A DNA stretch of 8,043 bases, from contig JAURGS010000112.1 in assembly GCA_030833685.1 (NCBI GenBank), forward strand, positions 1 through 8,043. Reading direction: 5' to 3'. The DNA comes from Rhodoferax sp. (GTDB lineage: Bacteria; Pseudomonadota; Gammaproteobacteria; Burkholderiales; Burkholderiaceae_C). Below the pieces are notes generated by a model that saw only the letters and a program-made list of their open reading frames with translations, did not search any database and had not been told where the DNA came from. This document shows, piece after piece, positions 1 through 6,676 of the stretch; the stretch's first letter is position 1, and every line of letters begins with the position of its first letter. The position numbers and the translations under genes are program-made.

Positions 1-826
1 AGCCAAGCTTGCTGTTGACGAACACAAAGGCCTGCTTGAGCAATTTGTCTTTCAAAATCTGGTGCAAGGCGCGGCGTTTGTCCTCATCGGGCACGCTGTA
101 GAAGTGCTGCTCCACGGTAGATGCCGTGGCATTGGATCGCGCCACCTCGATGGTGACCGGGCTTTGCAAATAGCTGTTGGCCAGGCGCTTGATTTCAGGC
201 GAAAAGGTGGCCGAAAACAAAAGCGTGGTGCGCTGCTTGGGCAAGTAGTTCAGGATACGCTGCAGGTCAGGCAAAAAACCAATATCCAGCATGCGATCGG
301 CCTCATCAAGCACCACATACTCGACTTGGTTTAGCACACAGTTTTTAGCTTCAATGTGGTCCAACAATCGCCCGGGCGTGGCAACCAAAATCTCAACGCC
401 ACTTTTGAGCTCAGCCGTCTGGGGCTTCATGTCCATGCCACCAAAAACCACGGTGCTGCGCAGGTCGGTGTATTTGGCATAGAGCTTGATTTGCTCAGCC
501 ACCTGATCGGCCAGCTCACGCGTAGGCAGCAGCACCAGCGCGCGCACCGGGTGGCGCGCAGGCGAAGTTGACTGGTTTTGGTGCGCCAGCATGCGCTGCA
601 GCAGGGGCAAAGAAAATGCGGCGGTCTTGCCGGTGCCGGTTTGGGCGGCACCCATCACGTCACGGCCCTGAAGCACCACCGGGATGGCCTTGGCCTGGAT
701 TGGCGTCATGGTCTCGTAGCCCATCTCGGCTACGGCCTTGGCCAGAGGCTCAGCTAGCTGTAGCTGAGCAAAGGACATTACTTCTTCTTGGGTTGTGGGG
801 GTAACAGAGAGAGTCAGATCAGTCAT
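1..826 (-). CDS. rhlE: DEAD-box ATP-dependent RNA helicase, RhlE-like (3' end outside window)
   Basis: This is a cytoplasmic ATP-dependent RNA unwinding enzyme; RhlE-type helicases act in ribosome assembly and RNA turnover. The 275 visible residues contain the ordered superfamily 2 motifs: a Q motif (F19 to Q44, with GYETMTPIQ), Walker A AQTGTGKT (61-68), PTRELA (101-106), GG (129-130), TPGRLLD (150-156), DEAD (174-177) and SAT (205-207). The start of the C-terminal helicase domain follows (AFVFVNSK, 266-273). The reading frame is open to the window edge, so the rest of domain 2 and any basic tail are missing. I chose the ATG at 824-826. An in-frame ATG at 776-778 would give the MSFAQL start usual in this family, and it has a weak GAAGAAG purine stretch upstream, so it may be the true start. 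The family is certain; the RhlE subgroup is inferred from overall resemblance to Burkholderiales RhlE proteins. Confidence 0.93.
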   Translation of the reverse strand, partial: MTDLTLSVTPTTQEEVMSFAQLQLAEPLAKAVAEMGYETMTPIQAKAIPVVLQGRDVMGAAQTGTGKTAAFSLPLLQRMLAHQNQSTSPARHPVRALVLLPTRELADQVAEQIKLYAKYTDLRSTVVFGGMDMKPQTAELKSGVEILVATPGRLLDHIEAKNCVLNQVEYVVLDEADRMLDIGFLPDLQRILNYLPKQRTTLLFSATFSPEIKRLANSYLQSPVTIEVARSNATASTVEQHFYSVPDEDKRRALHQILKDKLLKQAFVFVNSKLG

Positions 827-892
827 TCAGTTGGGGGGTCGGGCCGCTTGGGGAATGGCGCGCGCTGGCCTGCGGCCGCTTCAGTGACCTCA

Positions 893-898
893 ATTATC
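893..898 (-). promoter_or_regulatory. Candidate -10 element (GATAAT) for the helicase gene
   Basis: Reading the minus strand, GATAAT lies about 67 bases upstream of the helicase ATG at 826. No good -35 hexamer is visible at 16-18 bp spacing, so this is only a possible promoter element. The rest of the 827-1014 spacer shows no ORF, RNA gene or clear terminator for the patD operon that ends at 1015. It does contain ATTACCC twice, 11 bp apart (934-940 and 945-951), with no evident role. Confidence 0.2.
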
Positions 899-1014
899 TC
901 TCAACGGTCAGGAAGGACCCCGGCCGGTGCCGTATTACCCGCAAATTACCCCTGGCTATGGCCCTAGGGTCGACATTGATCTGACCCGCATCAAACCCGA
1001 TCCGACACACGGCC

Positions 1015-2472
1015 CTAAAGCTTGATCATCACATGACGAGGCGTGGTGTAGTCCTCTAGCGCATACATCGACATGTCCTTGCCATAGCCCGAGGACTTCA
1101 GGCCACCGTGGGGCATTTCGTTGACCAACATGAAGTGGGTGTTGACCCAGGTGCATCCATATTGAAGTTGCTTGGCTGTGCGCATGGCCAGGCCGACATC
1201 CTTCGTCCACACGCTCGAGGCCAAGCCATACTCAGAGTCATTGGCCCATTTGACCACCTCTTGGGCATCATCAAACCGGGTGACCGACACCACGGGCCCG
1301 AACACCTCACGCTGAACAATCTCATCGTTCTGTAATGCCCCGGCAATCACGGTGGGCTCATAGAAAAAGCCAGCACCGGCGCGGATCTTGCCACCCGTGG
1401 TGATCTCCGTGTGGCTCAGGGCCTGCGCTCGCTCAACAAAACTGGCCACTCGGTTGCGTTGCCGATCTGAAATCAGAGGGCCCAGTTCAACGCCCTGCTC
1501 ATCCTGGCTGCCCATTTTCAGTGTCGACACCGCAGCAGTGAGGTCTGCGACCAGACGGTCATAGATTTTTGCACCGGCGTAAACCCGGCAGGCTGCAGTG
1601 CAGTCCTGTCCTGCGTTGTAGTAACCAAAGGCACGCACACCTGCGACCACCTCCTCCAGGTCAGCATCGTCAAACACGATCACCGGCGCCTTGCCTCCAA
1701 GCTCCAAATGGGTGCGCTTCAAGGTGCTGGAGGCGGCGTGCAAAATCTTTCGACCGGTAGACACATCGCCGGTAACTGAGACCATGCGCACTTTGGGGTG
1801 CTCGACCAAAGGCTGGCCGACGCTGGCACCCCGGCCACAGACCACGTTGAACACACCCGGGGGCAGCACCTCTGCTGCCAGGCGCGCAAACATCAAGGCC
1901 GTCAGTGGGGTCTGCTCACTGGGTTTGAGCACCACCGTGTTGCCCGCAGCCAGTGCAGGCGCGGTCTTCCAGGCTGCCATCATCAGCGGGTAGTTCCATG
2001 GCGCAATCGAGGCCACCACGCCGATCGGGTCACGACGGATCATGCTGGTATGGCCTGCCAGGTACTCGCCGGCCAGCGATCCATTCATGCAGCGCGCCGC
2101 ACCCGCAAAATAGCGAAAGCAATCTGCGATGGCCGGTATCTCGTCTGCAAGCGCGGTGGCGTAGGGCTTGCCGCAATTCAAGGACTCCAGCCTAGCGAAT
2201 TCCTCCCCATGGGCTTCGACCAGGTCAGCCAGCTTGAGCAACATGCCCGCGCGCTGCGCTGCAGTGGTTTGCGACCAGCTGGTCCAGGCCGCGTCAGCCG
2301 CAGCAACCGCACGGCTCACCTGCTCGGCCGAAGCCTCATTCACGCTGCACAGGGTTTCTCCGGTGGCCGGATTCAAAATCGCCTCAACCACACCTTCCCC
2401 ACGCACCAGCTGATCACCAATCAACAATTCGGTTGGAAACTTTGGGGTTTGCAGGCTCTCTTTTTTCATCAT
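1015..2472 (-). CDS. patD: Gamma-aminobutyraldehyde dehydrogenase (PatD/YdcW type)
   Basis: This is an NAD-dependent cytosolic aldehyde dehydrogenase that would oxidise 4-aminobutanal (from putrescine) to 4-aminobutyrate. The 485-residue protein has the full ALDH core: PWNYP with Asn160, KPSE with the NAD-binding Lys183, the HLELGG general base Glu257, the catalytic Cys291 in GQDCTAACR, and EVFGP around Glu389. Long stretches match what I recall of E. coli PatD (474 aa), for example the HTSMIRRDP region, the GQDC region and the MPHGG and YGKDMS segments near the C-terminus. The NAD-loop motif is TGDVSTG (235-240 region) rather than the more usual TGS form. As the last gene of the ydcSTUV operon, it lies 34 bp after the second permease gene. 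The start is a double ATG (2472 and 2469), and the Shine-Dalgarno spacing slightly favours the second. Betaine aldehyde or another aminoaldehyde could also be a substrate. Confidence 0.92.
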   Translation of the reverse strand: MMKKESLQTPKFPTELLIGDQLVRGEGVVEAILNPATGETLCSVNEASAEQVSRAVAAADAAWTSWSQTTAAQRAGMLLKLADLVEAHGEEFARLESLNCGKPYATALADEIPAIADCFRYFAGAARCMNGSLAGEYLAGHTSMIRRDPIGVVASIAPWNYPLMMAAWKTAPALAAGNTVVLKPSEQTPLTALMFARLAAEVLPPGVFNVVCGRGASVGQPLVEHPKVRMVSVTGDVSTGRKILHAASSTLKRTHLELGGKAPVIVFDDADLEEVVAGVRAFGYYNAGQDCTAACRVYAGAKIYDRLVADLTAAVSTLKMGSQDEQGVELGPLISDRQRNRVASFVERAQALSHTEITTGGKIRAGAGFFYEPTVIAGALQNDEIVQREVFGPVVSVTRFDDAQEVVKWANDSEYGLASSVWTKDVGLAMRTAKQLQYGCTWVNTHFMLVNEMPHGGLKSSGYGKDMSMYALEDYTTPRHVMIKL

Positions 2473-2475
2473 CTA

Positions 2476-2483
2476 TCCTCCTT
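2476..2483 (-). promoter_or_regulatory. Strong ribosome binding site of patD
   Basis: The minus strand reads AAGGAGGA just upstream of a tandem ATGATG. The spacer from GGAGG is 4 nt to the first ATG (2472) and 7 nt to the second (2469), so translation may begin mainly at the second. It is the strongest Shine-Dalgarno sequence in the operon, which suggests patD is translated efficiently from the shared transcript. Confidence 0.75.
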
Positions 2484-2506
2484 GATTAACGCAACGCTTG
2501 ATCTGC

Positions 2507-3328
2507 TCAATGATGCTGGCTGTCTTCGTCAGCTCGGGTCAGCCAATAGGCCAGCACAATGGGAATGAAGGTCAGCCCGATCATCACCACCGCCACCACA
2601 TTGGTCACGGGGCGTTGTCGTGGACGAATAAGTTCCTGCAACATCCATATCGGCAAAGTGGTCTGCTGTCCGGCAGTGAACGTGGTGACGATGACCTCGT
2701 CAAAACTCAACGCAAAAGCCAGCAGGCCACCAGCGAGCAAGGCCGAACCGAGTTGGGGCAGAAGCACATAGCGAAAAGTCTGATAAGCGTCCGCGCCCAG
2801 GTCCATCGACACCTCAATCAAAGCGGGGCTGATTCGACGCAGGCGCGCCACTGCATTGTTGTAGACCACGACCACGCAAAACGTGGCATGCCCGATCACA
2901 ATGGTCAGAAAACTGAAAGGGATTTCCATGGAGTGGTAAGCCGAGCGCAGTGCAATCCCGGTAATCACCCCGGGCAGCGCAATGGGCAAAATCAGCAAAA
3001 GGTTGATCGCCTCGCGGCCAAAGAACTGGGTGCGGGCCAGCGCGCCAGCGGCTAGCGTACCCAGGACGATGGCAATCGCGGTGGATGAAAGCGCCACCTT
3101 GAAAGACAGCCTCATCGCGTCCCAAACGTCTTCGCGCTCCCAGGCCACACCAAACCAGTCTGCGGTCAGCCCTGGCGGCGGAAACACGTAGCTCTTGTCC
3201 TCGCTGCTGAAGGCATAAAGCACAATCAGGGCCAAGGGCACATGCAGAAACAGCACCCCGGCCCAGGTAGCCACCTTCAGGCCCAAAGCGGCGCCGCGCT
3301 GCGCCTTGTGGCGACGCTCAGAGGGCAT
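2507..3328 (-). CDS. ydcV: ABC transporter permease, YdcV type (polyamine-like uptake)
   Basis: This is an inner-membrane permease subunit of a polyamine-type ABC importer. The 273 residues hold six hydrophobic segments, at roughly 15-40, 70-98, 105-127, 138-160, 195-218 and 241-264. The cytoplasmic EAA coupling loop lies at about 171-191 (EVSMDLGADAYQTFRYVLLP) and contacts the ATPase. The GHATFCVVVVYNN and FALSFDEVIVTTFTAG segments are close to E. coli YdcV (264 aa) from memory, and to PotC/PotI permeases more generally. The start is the ATG at 3328, which has AAGGAG about 6 nt upstream. A longer in-frame TTG at 3370 runs into the upstream gene and has no support. Its first 11 bases overlap the end of ydcU, so the two permeases are probably translationally coupled and form a heterodimer. 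Confidence 0.9.
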   Translation of the reverse strand: MPSERRHKAQRGAALGLKVATWAGVLFLHVPLALIVLYAFSSEDKSYVFPPPGLTADWFGVAWEREDVWDAMRLSFKVALSSTAIAIVLGTLAAGALARTQFFGREAINLLLILPIALPGVITGIALRSAYHSMEIPFSFLTIVIGHATFCVVVVYNNAVARLRRISPALIEVSMDLGADAYQTFRYVLLPQLGSALLAGGLLAFALSFDEVIVTTFTAGQQTTLPIWMLQELIRPRQRPVTNVVAVVMIGLTFIPIVLAYWLTRADEDSQHH

Positions 3329-4256
3329 CGAACGCTCCTTTGCGCTTGGCCAGCCAAAGGTACAAGCCAATGATCACAATCGGCACCAGACAGAACGCCG
3401 CAGCAAAAGGCAGGTTGCCGGCAACACCCTGCTGCCGGTAGACCACCTGACCGATGTACAGCGTTGAATTGCCAATCACCTGCGGGATGATGTAGTCACC
3501 CAGGGTCAGCGAAAAAGTGAAGATTGAACCTGCGGCAACGCCAGGCATGGCCAGCGGCAAGATCACCTTGCGGAAGGTTTGCGCCGGGCTAGCACCCAGA
3601 TCGGCAGAGGCCTCCAGGTAAGACGAAGGTATGCGTTCAATGGCGGCCACAATGGGCAAAATCATGAAGGGCTGCCACATGTAGACAAAAACAATGAAGG
3701 TGCCCAACGGTGAAAAACTCAGTGAGCTGCCCCCGACCACCGGCAAGGCCAGCAACGCCTCAAGCATCCACTCCATGTTCAAGGCATGCAAAAACCACGA
3801 GATCGCGCCCTCTTTGGCCAGCAGCAGTTTCCAGGCATACAGGCGTACCAGGTAACTCGACCAAAGGGGCAGCATCACCGCGACATACAGCAACGCCTTT
3901 TGCGAACCTCGGGCATAACGGGCCATGTAATACGCAATCGGAAAGCCAATGATGGTGCAGGCCAGCGTCACACTGATGGCCATCAGGGTGCTGCGTAACG
4001 CAACATCGAGGTGAGTGGGGGTAAAGATTTCAACAAAGTTTGAAACGCCGATTTCCCGAACCACCTGGCCTGTGAAATCGTCCAGCCTGAAAAAGCTATT
4101 GGCAAGAAGGCTGAACAAAGAACCCAGGTAAATGATGCTGAACCACAGCAAGGGTGGCCCCAGCAGCAGACCCAAAAGCAGACCACGTCGGGTGTACAAC
4201 AGCGTAGACAAGCGCTGCGAAACGCTGGGTCGATCGTCCGCAAAAAAACTGCTCAT
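3318..4256 (-). CDS. ydcU: ABC transporter permease, YdcU type (polyamine-like uptake)
   Basis: This is the first of two inner-membrane permease subunits of the importer. The 312 residues carry six hydrophobic segments (about 25-55, 88-112, 120-147, 182-207, 237-262, 282-303). The EAA loop at about 213-234 (YLEASADLGASPAQTFRKV) is the ATPase docking site. It belongs to the PotB/PotH-like group, with PLWSSYLVRLYAW and LTLGDYIIPQ as typical signatures. Its length matches the E. coli YdcU class. The ATG at 4256 overlaps the ydcT stop as ATGA, a 4-base overlap, and no Shine-Dalgarno sequence precedes it, so translation is probably coupled to ydcT. A longer frame back to 4301 would lie inside ydcT and lacks a better start. 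Confidence 0.9.
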   Translation of the reverse strand: MSSFFADDRPSVSQRLSTLLYTRRGLLLGLLLGPPLLWFSIIYLGSLFSLLANSFFRLDDFTGQVVREIGVSNFVEIFTPTHLDVALRSTLMAISVTLACTIIGFPIAYYMARYARGSQKALLYVAVMLPLWSSYLVRLYAWKLLLAKEGAISWFLHALNMEWMLEALLALPVVGGSSLSFSPLGTFIVFVYMWQPFMILPIVAAIERIPSSYLEASADLGASPAQTFRKVILPLAMPGVAAGSIFTFSLTLGDYIIPQVIGNSTLYIGQVVYRQQGVAGNLPFAAAFCLVPIVIIGLYLWLAKRKGAFDAL

Positions 4257-5281
4257 GATTGGGTTGCGCCGTCTAGCACATGCATGGCCGATTGGTCCCA
4301 ACTCAGGCCCACCTGCTGACCGGCGGCTGGCGCGTTGGCAAAATATTGCACGGGCAGGTCCACCAACAATGCAACGCCACCATCGTCAGGCTGAACTTGA
4401 ATACGCCAAAAAGCCCCAAAAAACTGAACGTCACCAACCTTGCCCTTGACTCTTGGTGACGGGTCTGCGTCATCACAGATGCGGATGAATTCGGGCCGGA
4501 TCATCACGGCCTGCGCGTTGGCATAGCGCTGTGCCTGTGCGCCAAGCAACACATTGGCAGCGCCAACAAACTCGGCCACAAACCGTGTCGCCGGTCGATG
4601 GTAGAGCTCACCAGGCGTGGCCACTTGCTCCAGGCGCCCCTGATTGAACACGCCAATGCGGTCACTCATTGACAGCGCTTCATGCTGGTCATGGGTGACA
4701 AAAACAAAAGTAATGCCCAGGCTGCGCTGCAGCGCCTTGAGCTCGGTCTGCATCTGCTCGCGCAGCTTCAGATCCAAAGCGCCTAAGGGCTCATCGAGCA
4801 GCAAGACCTGCGGCTCGCTGATCAGGGCTCGGGCCAGCGCAACACGCTGGCGCTGGCCACCAGAGAGCTGCGCGGGCTTGCGAGTGGCCAAGTCGGGCAG
4901 CTGCACCATTTCCAGCAATTCGTGGGCTCGACGCGTACGTGTGTTGCGATCCACGCCGCGAACCATCAGGCTATAAGCCACATTGTCCAAAATGCTCATG
5001 TGCGGAAACAGCGCATAGTCTTGAAAGACCGTGTTCACCGGGCGCACGTACGGCGGATGCTGGGTGACGTCCTGGCCATTGATCGCAACATGACCAGACG
5101 TTGGCAGGATGAAACCACCAATCATTCGCAGACAGGTGGTCTTGCCCGAGCCCGACGGACCCAGCAAGGTAAAGAACTCGCCTGCATCGATGTCCAGGTT
5201 CACATGGGAAACCGCATTAACCGTTTTGCCTGCCGAGTGAAACACGCAGGACAAATCGCGCAAACTTACAGCGACAGTCAT
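4253..5281 (-). CDS. ydcT: ABC transporter ATP-binding protein, YdcT type
   Basis: This is the cytoplasmic ATPase that powers the YdcUV importer. The 342 residues show Walker A GPSGSGKT (41-48), the Q-loop Gln87, the signature LSGGQ (139-143), Walker B LLLDEP (160-165), the D-loop LGALD (166-170) and the switch His197 (VTHDQ). A C-terminal regulatory TOBE-like domain follows from about residue 255, including IRPEFIRI. This architecture is typical of the PotA/MalK group, and the sequence resembles E. coli YdcT throughout. The start at 5281 matches the family's N-terminus. Its ribosome binding site is weak: GAGG lies about 11 nt upstream. It is separated from ydcS by 89 bp holding a strong stem-loop, and it overlaps ydcU by 4 bp. 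Confidence 0.93.
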   Translation of the reverse strand: MTVAVSLRDLSCVFHSAGKTVNAVSHVNLDIDAGEFFTLLGPSGSGKTTCLRMIGGFILPTSGHVAINGQDVTQHPPYVRPVNTVFQDYALFPHMSILDNVAYSLMVRGVDRNTRTRRAHELLEMVQLPDLATRKPAQLSGGQRQRVALARALISEPQVLLLDEPLGALDLKLREQMQTELKALQRSLGITFVFVTHDQHEALSMSDRIGVFNQGRLEQVATPGELYHRPATRFVAEFVGAANVLLGAQAQRYANAQAVMIRPEFIRICDDADPSPRVKGKVGDVQFFGAFWRIQVQPDDGGVALLVDLPVQYFANAPAAGQQVGLSWDQSAMHVLDGATQS

Positions 5282-5317
5282 GTGCCGATCAACCTCATTG
5301 CGTCAGTCAACAATACA

Positions 5318-5347
5318 GCAGGGCCACGGCTCGAGCCGCAGCCCCGC
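5318..5347 (-). promoter_or_regulatory. Stem-loop between ydcS and ydcT
   Basis: The transcript can fold into 13 consecutive pairs, 5347-5335 with 5318-5330, around a UCGA tetranucleotide. Three of the pairs are G-U. The inner part is the DNA palindrome CGGCTCGAGCCG (5327-5338). The sequence after the hairpin on the minus strand (TGCTGTATTGTTG) is only loosely U-rich, so this is not a strong intrinsic terminator. It begins 24 bases after the ydcS stop codon. In many binding-protein operons such a hairpin protects the upstream mRNA or attenuates downstream transcription, giving an excess of binding protein over membrane parts. That role is inferred here. Confidence 0.6.
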
Positions 5348-5370
5348 GCCCACTGGGGACAATGGTGGTC

Positions 5371-6531
5371 TTATCGACCGCCGAGCACGGCGATGTAGTC
5401 AGAGACCCACTTGTGATAGGGCACACAGGCATTGCCCTGGGTTTTGCACTGGGACACTGGTGTCTTCCAGAACGAGATGCGCTCAAAGTCGTTGTAGCCT
5501 TGGCGCGCGCAGCCCTCGTCTCCGAGGAGCTTGTTGCCCTTGCAGGCCGCCGGCACCGCAGGCACCGAACCAAACCAGGCCGACAGATCGCCTTGCAGCT
5601 TAGGATTAAGCGAATGCTCCAGCCACATGTAGGCGCAGTTCGGATGCTTGGCATCGGCGTGCATCATGGTCGAGTCGGCCCAGCCAGTGGCACCCTCAAC
5701 CGGAACCACGGTGGCAATCGGAGCCTTCTTACTGCCCAGAATGTTGGCCTGGAACTGCCAGCTGCCCGAAGCCACTACACCCTCGTTGGTGAAGTCGTCG
5801 ATCTGCACAAACGCGTCGTGCCAATATTTGCCGACCAGCTTGCGCTGACCACGTAGCAGGTCCAAGACGGCCTTGTACTGAGTCTCGTTGAGCTCGTAGG
5901 GATCCTTGATACCCAGCGCCGGGTTTTTCTTCATCAGGTAAAGGGCAGCATCGGCAATGTAAATTGGCCCGTCAAAGGCCTGGATACGGCCCTTGTTGCT
6001 TTTGCCATCGGGTAGGTTTTGCTCTTCAAACACCACGCTCCAACTGGTGGGCTTATTGGCACCAAACACTTTGGTGTTGTACATCAGCACGTTCGGACCC
6101 CAGGTGTAGGGAACCCCGTAGTGCGTATTGCCCTCGTAGTGCCAAGGCGATTTTTGCAAGCGCGGATCGACGTTTTTATAGCTCGGGATCAGATTGACAT
6201 TGATCGGCTGCACCTTTTTACCGCGAATCAGGCGGGTGCTGGCGTCACCAGAGGCTGTTACCAGATCAAAACCACCCTCATTCATCAGGGCAACCATCTC
6301 GTCTGAGGTGCCAGCGGTCTTGACGTTCACTTTGCAACCGGTTGCTTTCTCAAAGCCCGTAACCCAGTCAAAGTCTTTACTGGTCGCTCCGCGTTCGATG
6401 TAACCCGCCCAGGCCACGATATCAACCCTTCCCTCACCCTTGCCGATTTTTTGAACGGCCTTTTGCGCGTGGCCTGTGGCCGCATACATCAGCAGGCCAG
6501 CTGCTATAGCTACATAAGTCTTGGTCTTCAT
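5371..6531 (-). CDS. ydcS: Periplasmic polyamine-type substrate-binding protein, YdcS type
   Basis: This is the extracytoplasmic binding protein that delivers substrate to the YdcUV permease. The 386 residues start with a Sec signal peptide: basic MKTK, a hydrophobic stretch at 6-19, and likely cleavage after GHA at 22/23. The mature part is a PotD/PotF-like family 1 binding protein. It has VAWAGYIERG (39-48), TSDEMV (75-80), ASGDAS (93-98), TWGPN and EEQNLPDGKSNKG, and it ends IAVLGGR as I recall for E. coli YdcS (381 aa). The mature protein has six cysteines (66, 299, 330, 341, 362, 369). The last two flank a CKTQGNAC insert that I do not recall in the E. coli protein. I chose the ATG at 6531, which has GGAG about 7 nt upstream; an in-frame extension to 6546 has less support. 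E. coli YdcS has also been reported to make complexed polyhydroxybutyrate. Putrescine or a related amine is the likely ligand but is not proven. Confidence 0.92.
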   Translation of the reverse strand: MKTKTYVAIAAGLLMYAATGHAQKAVQKIGKGEGRVDIVAWAGYIERGATSKDFDWVTGFEKATGCKVNVKTAGTSDEMVALMNEGGFDLVTASGDASTRLIRGKKVQPINVNLIPSYKNVDPRLQKSPWHYEGNTHYGVPYTWGPNVLMYNTKVFGANKPTSWSVVFEEQNLPDGKSNKGRIQAFDGPIYIADAALYLMKKNPALGIKDPYELNETQYKAVLDLLRGQRKLVGKYWHDAFVQIDDFTNEGVVASGSWQFQANILGSKKAPIATVVPVEGATGWADSTMMHADAKHPNCAYMWLEHSLNPKLQGDLSAWFGSVPAVPAACKGNKLLGDEGCARQGYNDFERISFWKTPVSQCKTQGNACVPYHKWVSDYIAVLGGR

Positions 6532-6564
6532 AAGGTCTCCAAACATTGGTGTTGAACCAGTCCG

Positions 6565-6592
6565 GGCCAGTCACGGCCGAAACAGGACCTGT
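6565..6592. repeat. Bipartite 28-bp direct repeat, copy 1 (ydcS-proximal)
   Basis: The copy begins with GGCCAGT and ends with GGACCTGT. A second copy with the same ends and the same length lies exactly 56 bp away at 6621-6648. Eighteen of the 28 positions are identical, and nearly all of the differences fall in the 13-bp middle. Paired conserved ends around a variable core suggest a protein-binding site. This copy also overlaps the 19-bp palindrome at 6578-6596. Confidence 0.5.
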
Positions 6593-6596
6593 TTCG
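6578..6596. promoter_or_regulatory. 19-bp perfect palindrome upstream of ydcS
   Basis: CGAAACAGG-A-CCTGTTTCG is a perfect 9-bp inverted repeat around one base, with GG and CC continuing the symmetry after one mismatch. It lies 47 bp upstream of the ydcS ATG. It could be an operator for a dimeric regulator. If the promoter lies further upstream, it would instead be an RNA hairpin in the ydcS leader. No U-run follows it, so it is not an intrinsic terminator. Confidence 0.55.
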
Positions 6597-6620
6597 CCCC
6601 GTCTGAACAACAAGGCGTTT

Positions 6621-6648
6621 GGCCAGTTTACTGCCACAAGGGACCTGT
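6621..6648. repeat. Bipartite 28-bp direct repeat, copy 2 (lysR-proximal)
   Basis: This is the partner of the copy at 6565-6592, with GGCCAGT (6621-6627) and GGACCTGT (6641-6648) at its ends. The offset of 56 bp is exactly two unit lengths, but the 28 bp between the copies do not match the unit. The copy covers the best candidate promoter positions for ydcS. Confidence 0.5.
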
Positions 6649-6653
6649 AAGAA
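6621..6653 (-). promoter_or_regulatory. Candidate ydcS operon promoter (two readings)
   Basis: Two alternatives overlap here on the minus strand. A sigma-70 reading is TTCTTA (6653-6648), a 17-bp spacer and TAAACT (6630-6625); both boxes are poor, as expected of an activator-dependent promoter. A sigma-54 reading is TGGCAG-N5-TGGCC (6636-6621), with GG and GC at the correct 10-bp distance but the TTGC box altered to TGGC. Either would place the start near 6610-6619 and give a leader of about 80 bases. Neither is strong enough to prefer. The sigma-70 reading fits better with a LysR activator. Confidence 0.3.
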
Positions 6654-6676
6654 GTTCAAAATTTGCACGCCTACCA

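Noticed and set aside
440..470. Possible frameshift in the helicase gene near a run of five A/T bases
   Set aside because: Reading the minus strand through the run gives STVVFGGMDMKPQ in frame, matching the conserved GG motif, so the gene is intact.
427..651. Minus-strand ORF of 74 codons inside the helicase gene
   Set aside because: It lies in a different frame within the helicase coding sequence and has a low-complexity P/A/C/R-rich translation typical of a shadow frame.
934..951. ATTACCC repeated twice, 11 bp apart
   Set aside because: The unit is only 7 bp, not linked to a recognisable promoter, and plausible by chance.
1753..1770. TGDVSTG in place of TGS in the NAD loop of PatD as a possible inactivating change
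   Set aside because: I recall similar TGD forms in other PatD-like dehydrogenases, and all catalytic residues (Asn160, Glu257, Cys291) are intact, so it is probably a normal family variant.
1798..2568. 256-codon plus-strand ORF antisense to patD
   Set aside because: It is the longest shadow frame, but it lies fully across the well-conserved patD gene, runs into the next gene, and its translation has no recognisable domain.
2498..3055. 185-codon plus-strand ORF antisense to ydcV
   Set aside because: It is antisense to a clear permease. Its His/Gln-rich translation reflects the reversed codons of hydrophobic segments.
3329..3370. N-terminal extension of ydcV to a TTG at 3370
   Set aside because: The ATG at 3328 has a good AAGGAG site and matches the family's N-terminus. 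The extension overlaps ydcU by more than 50 bases.
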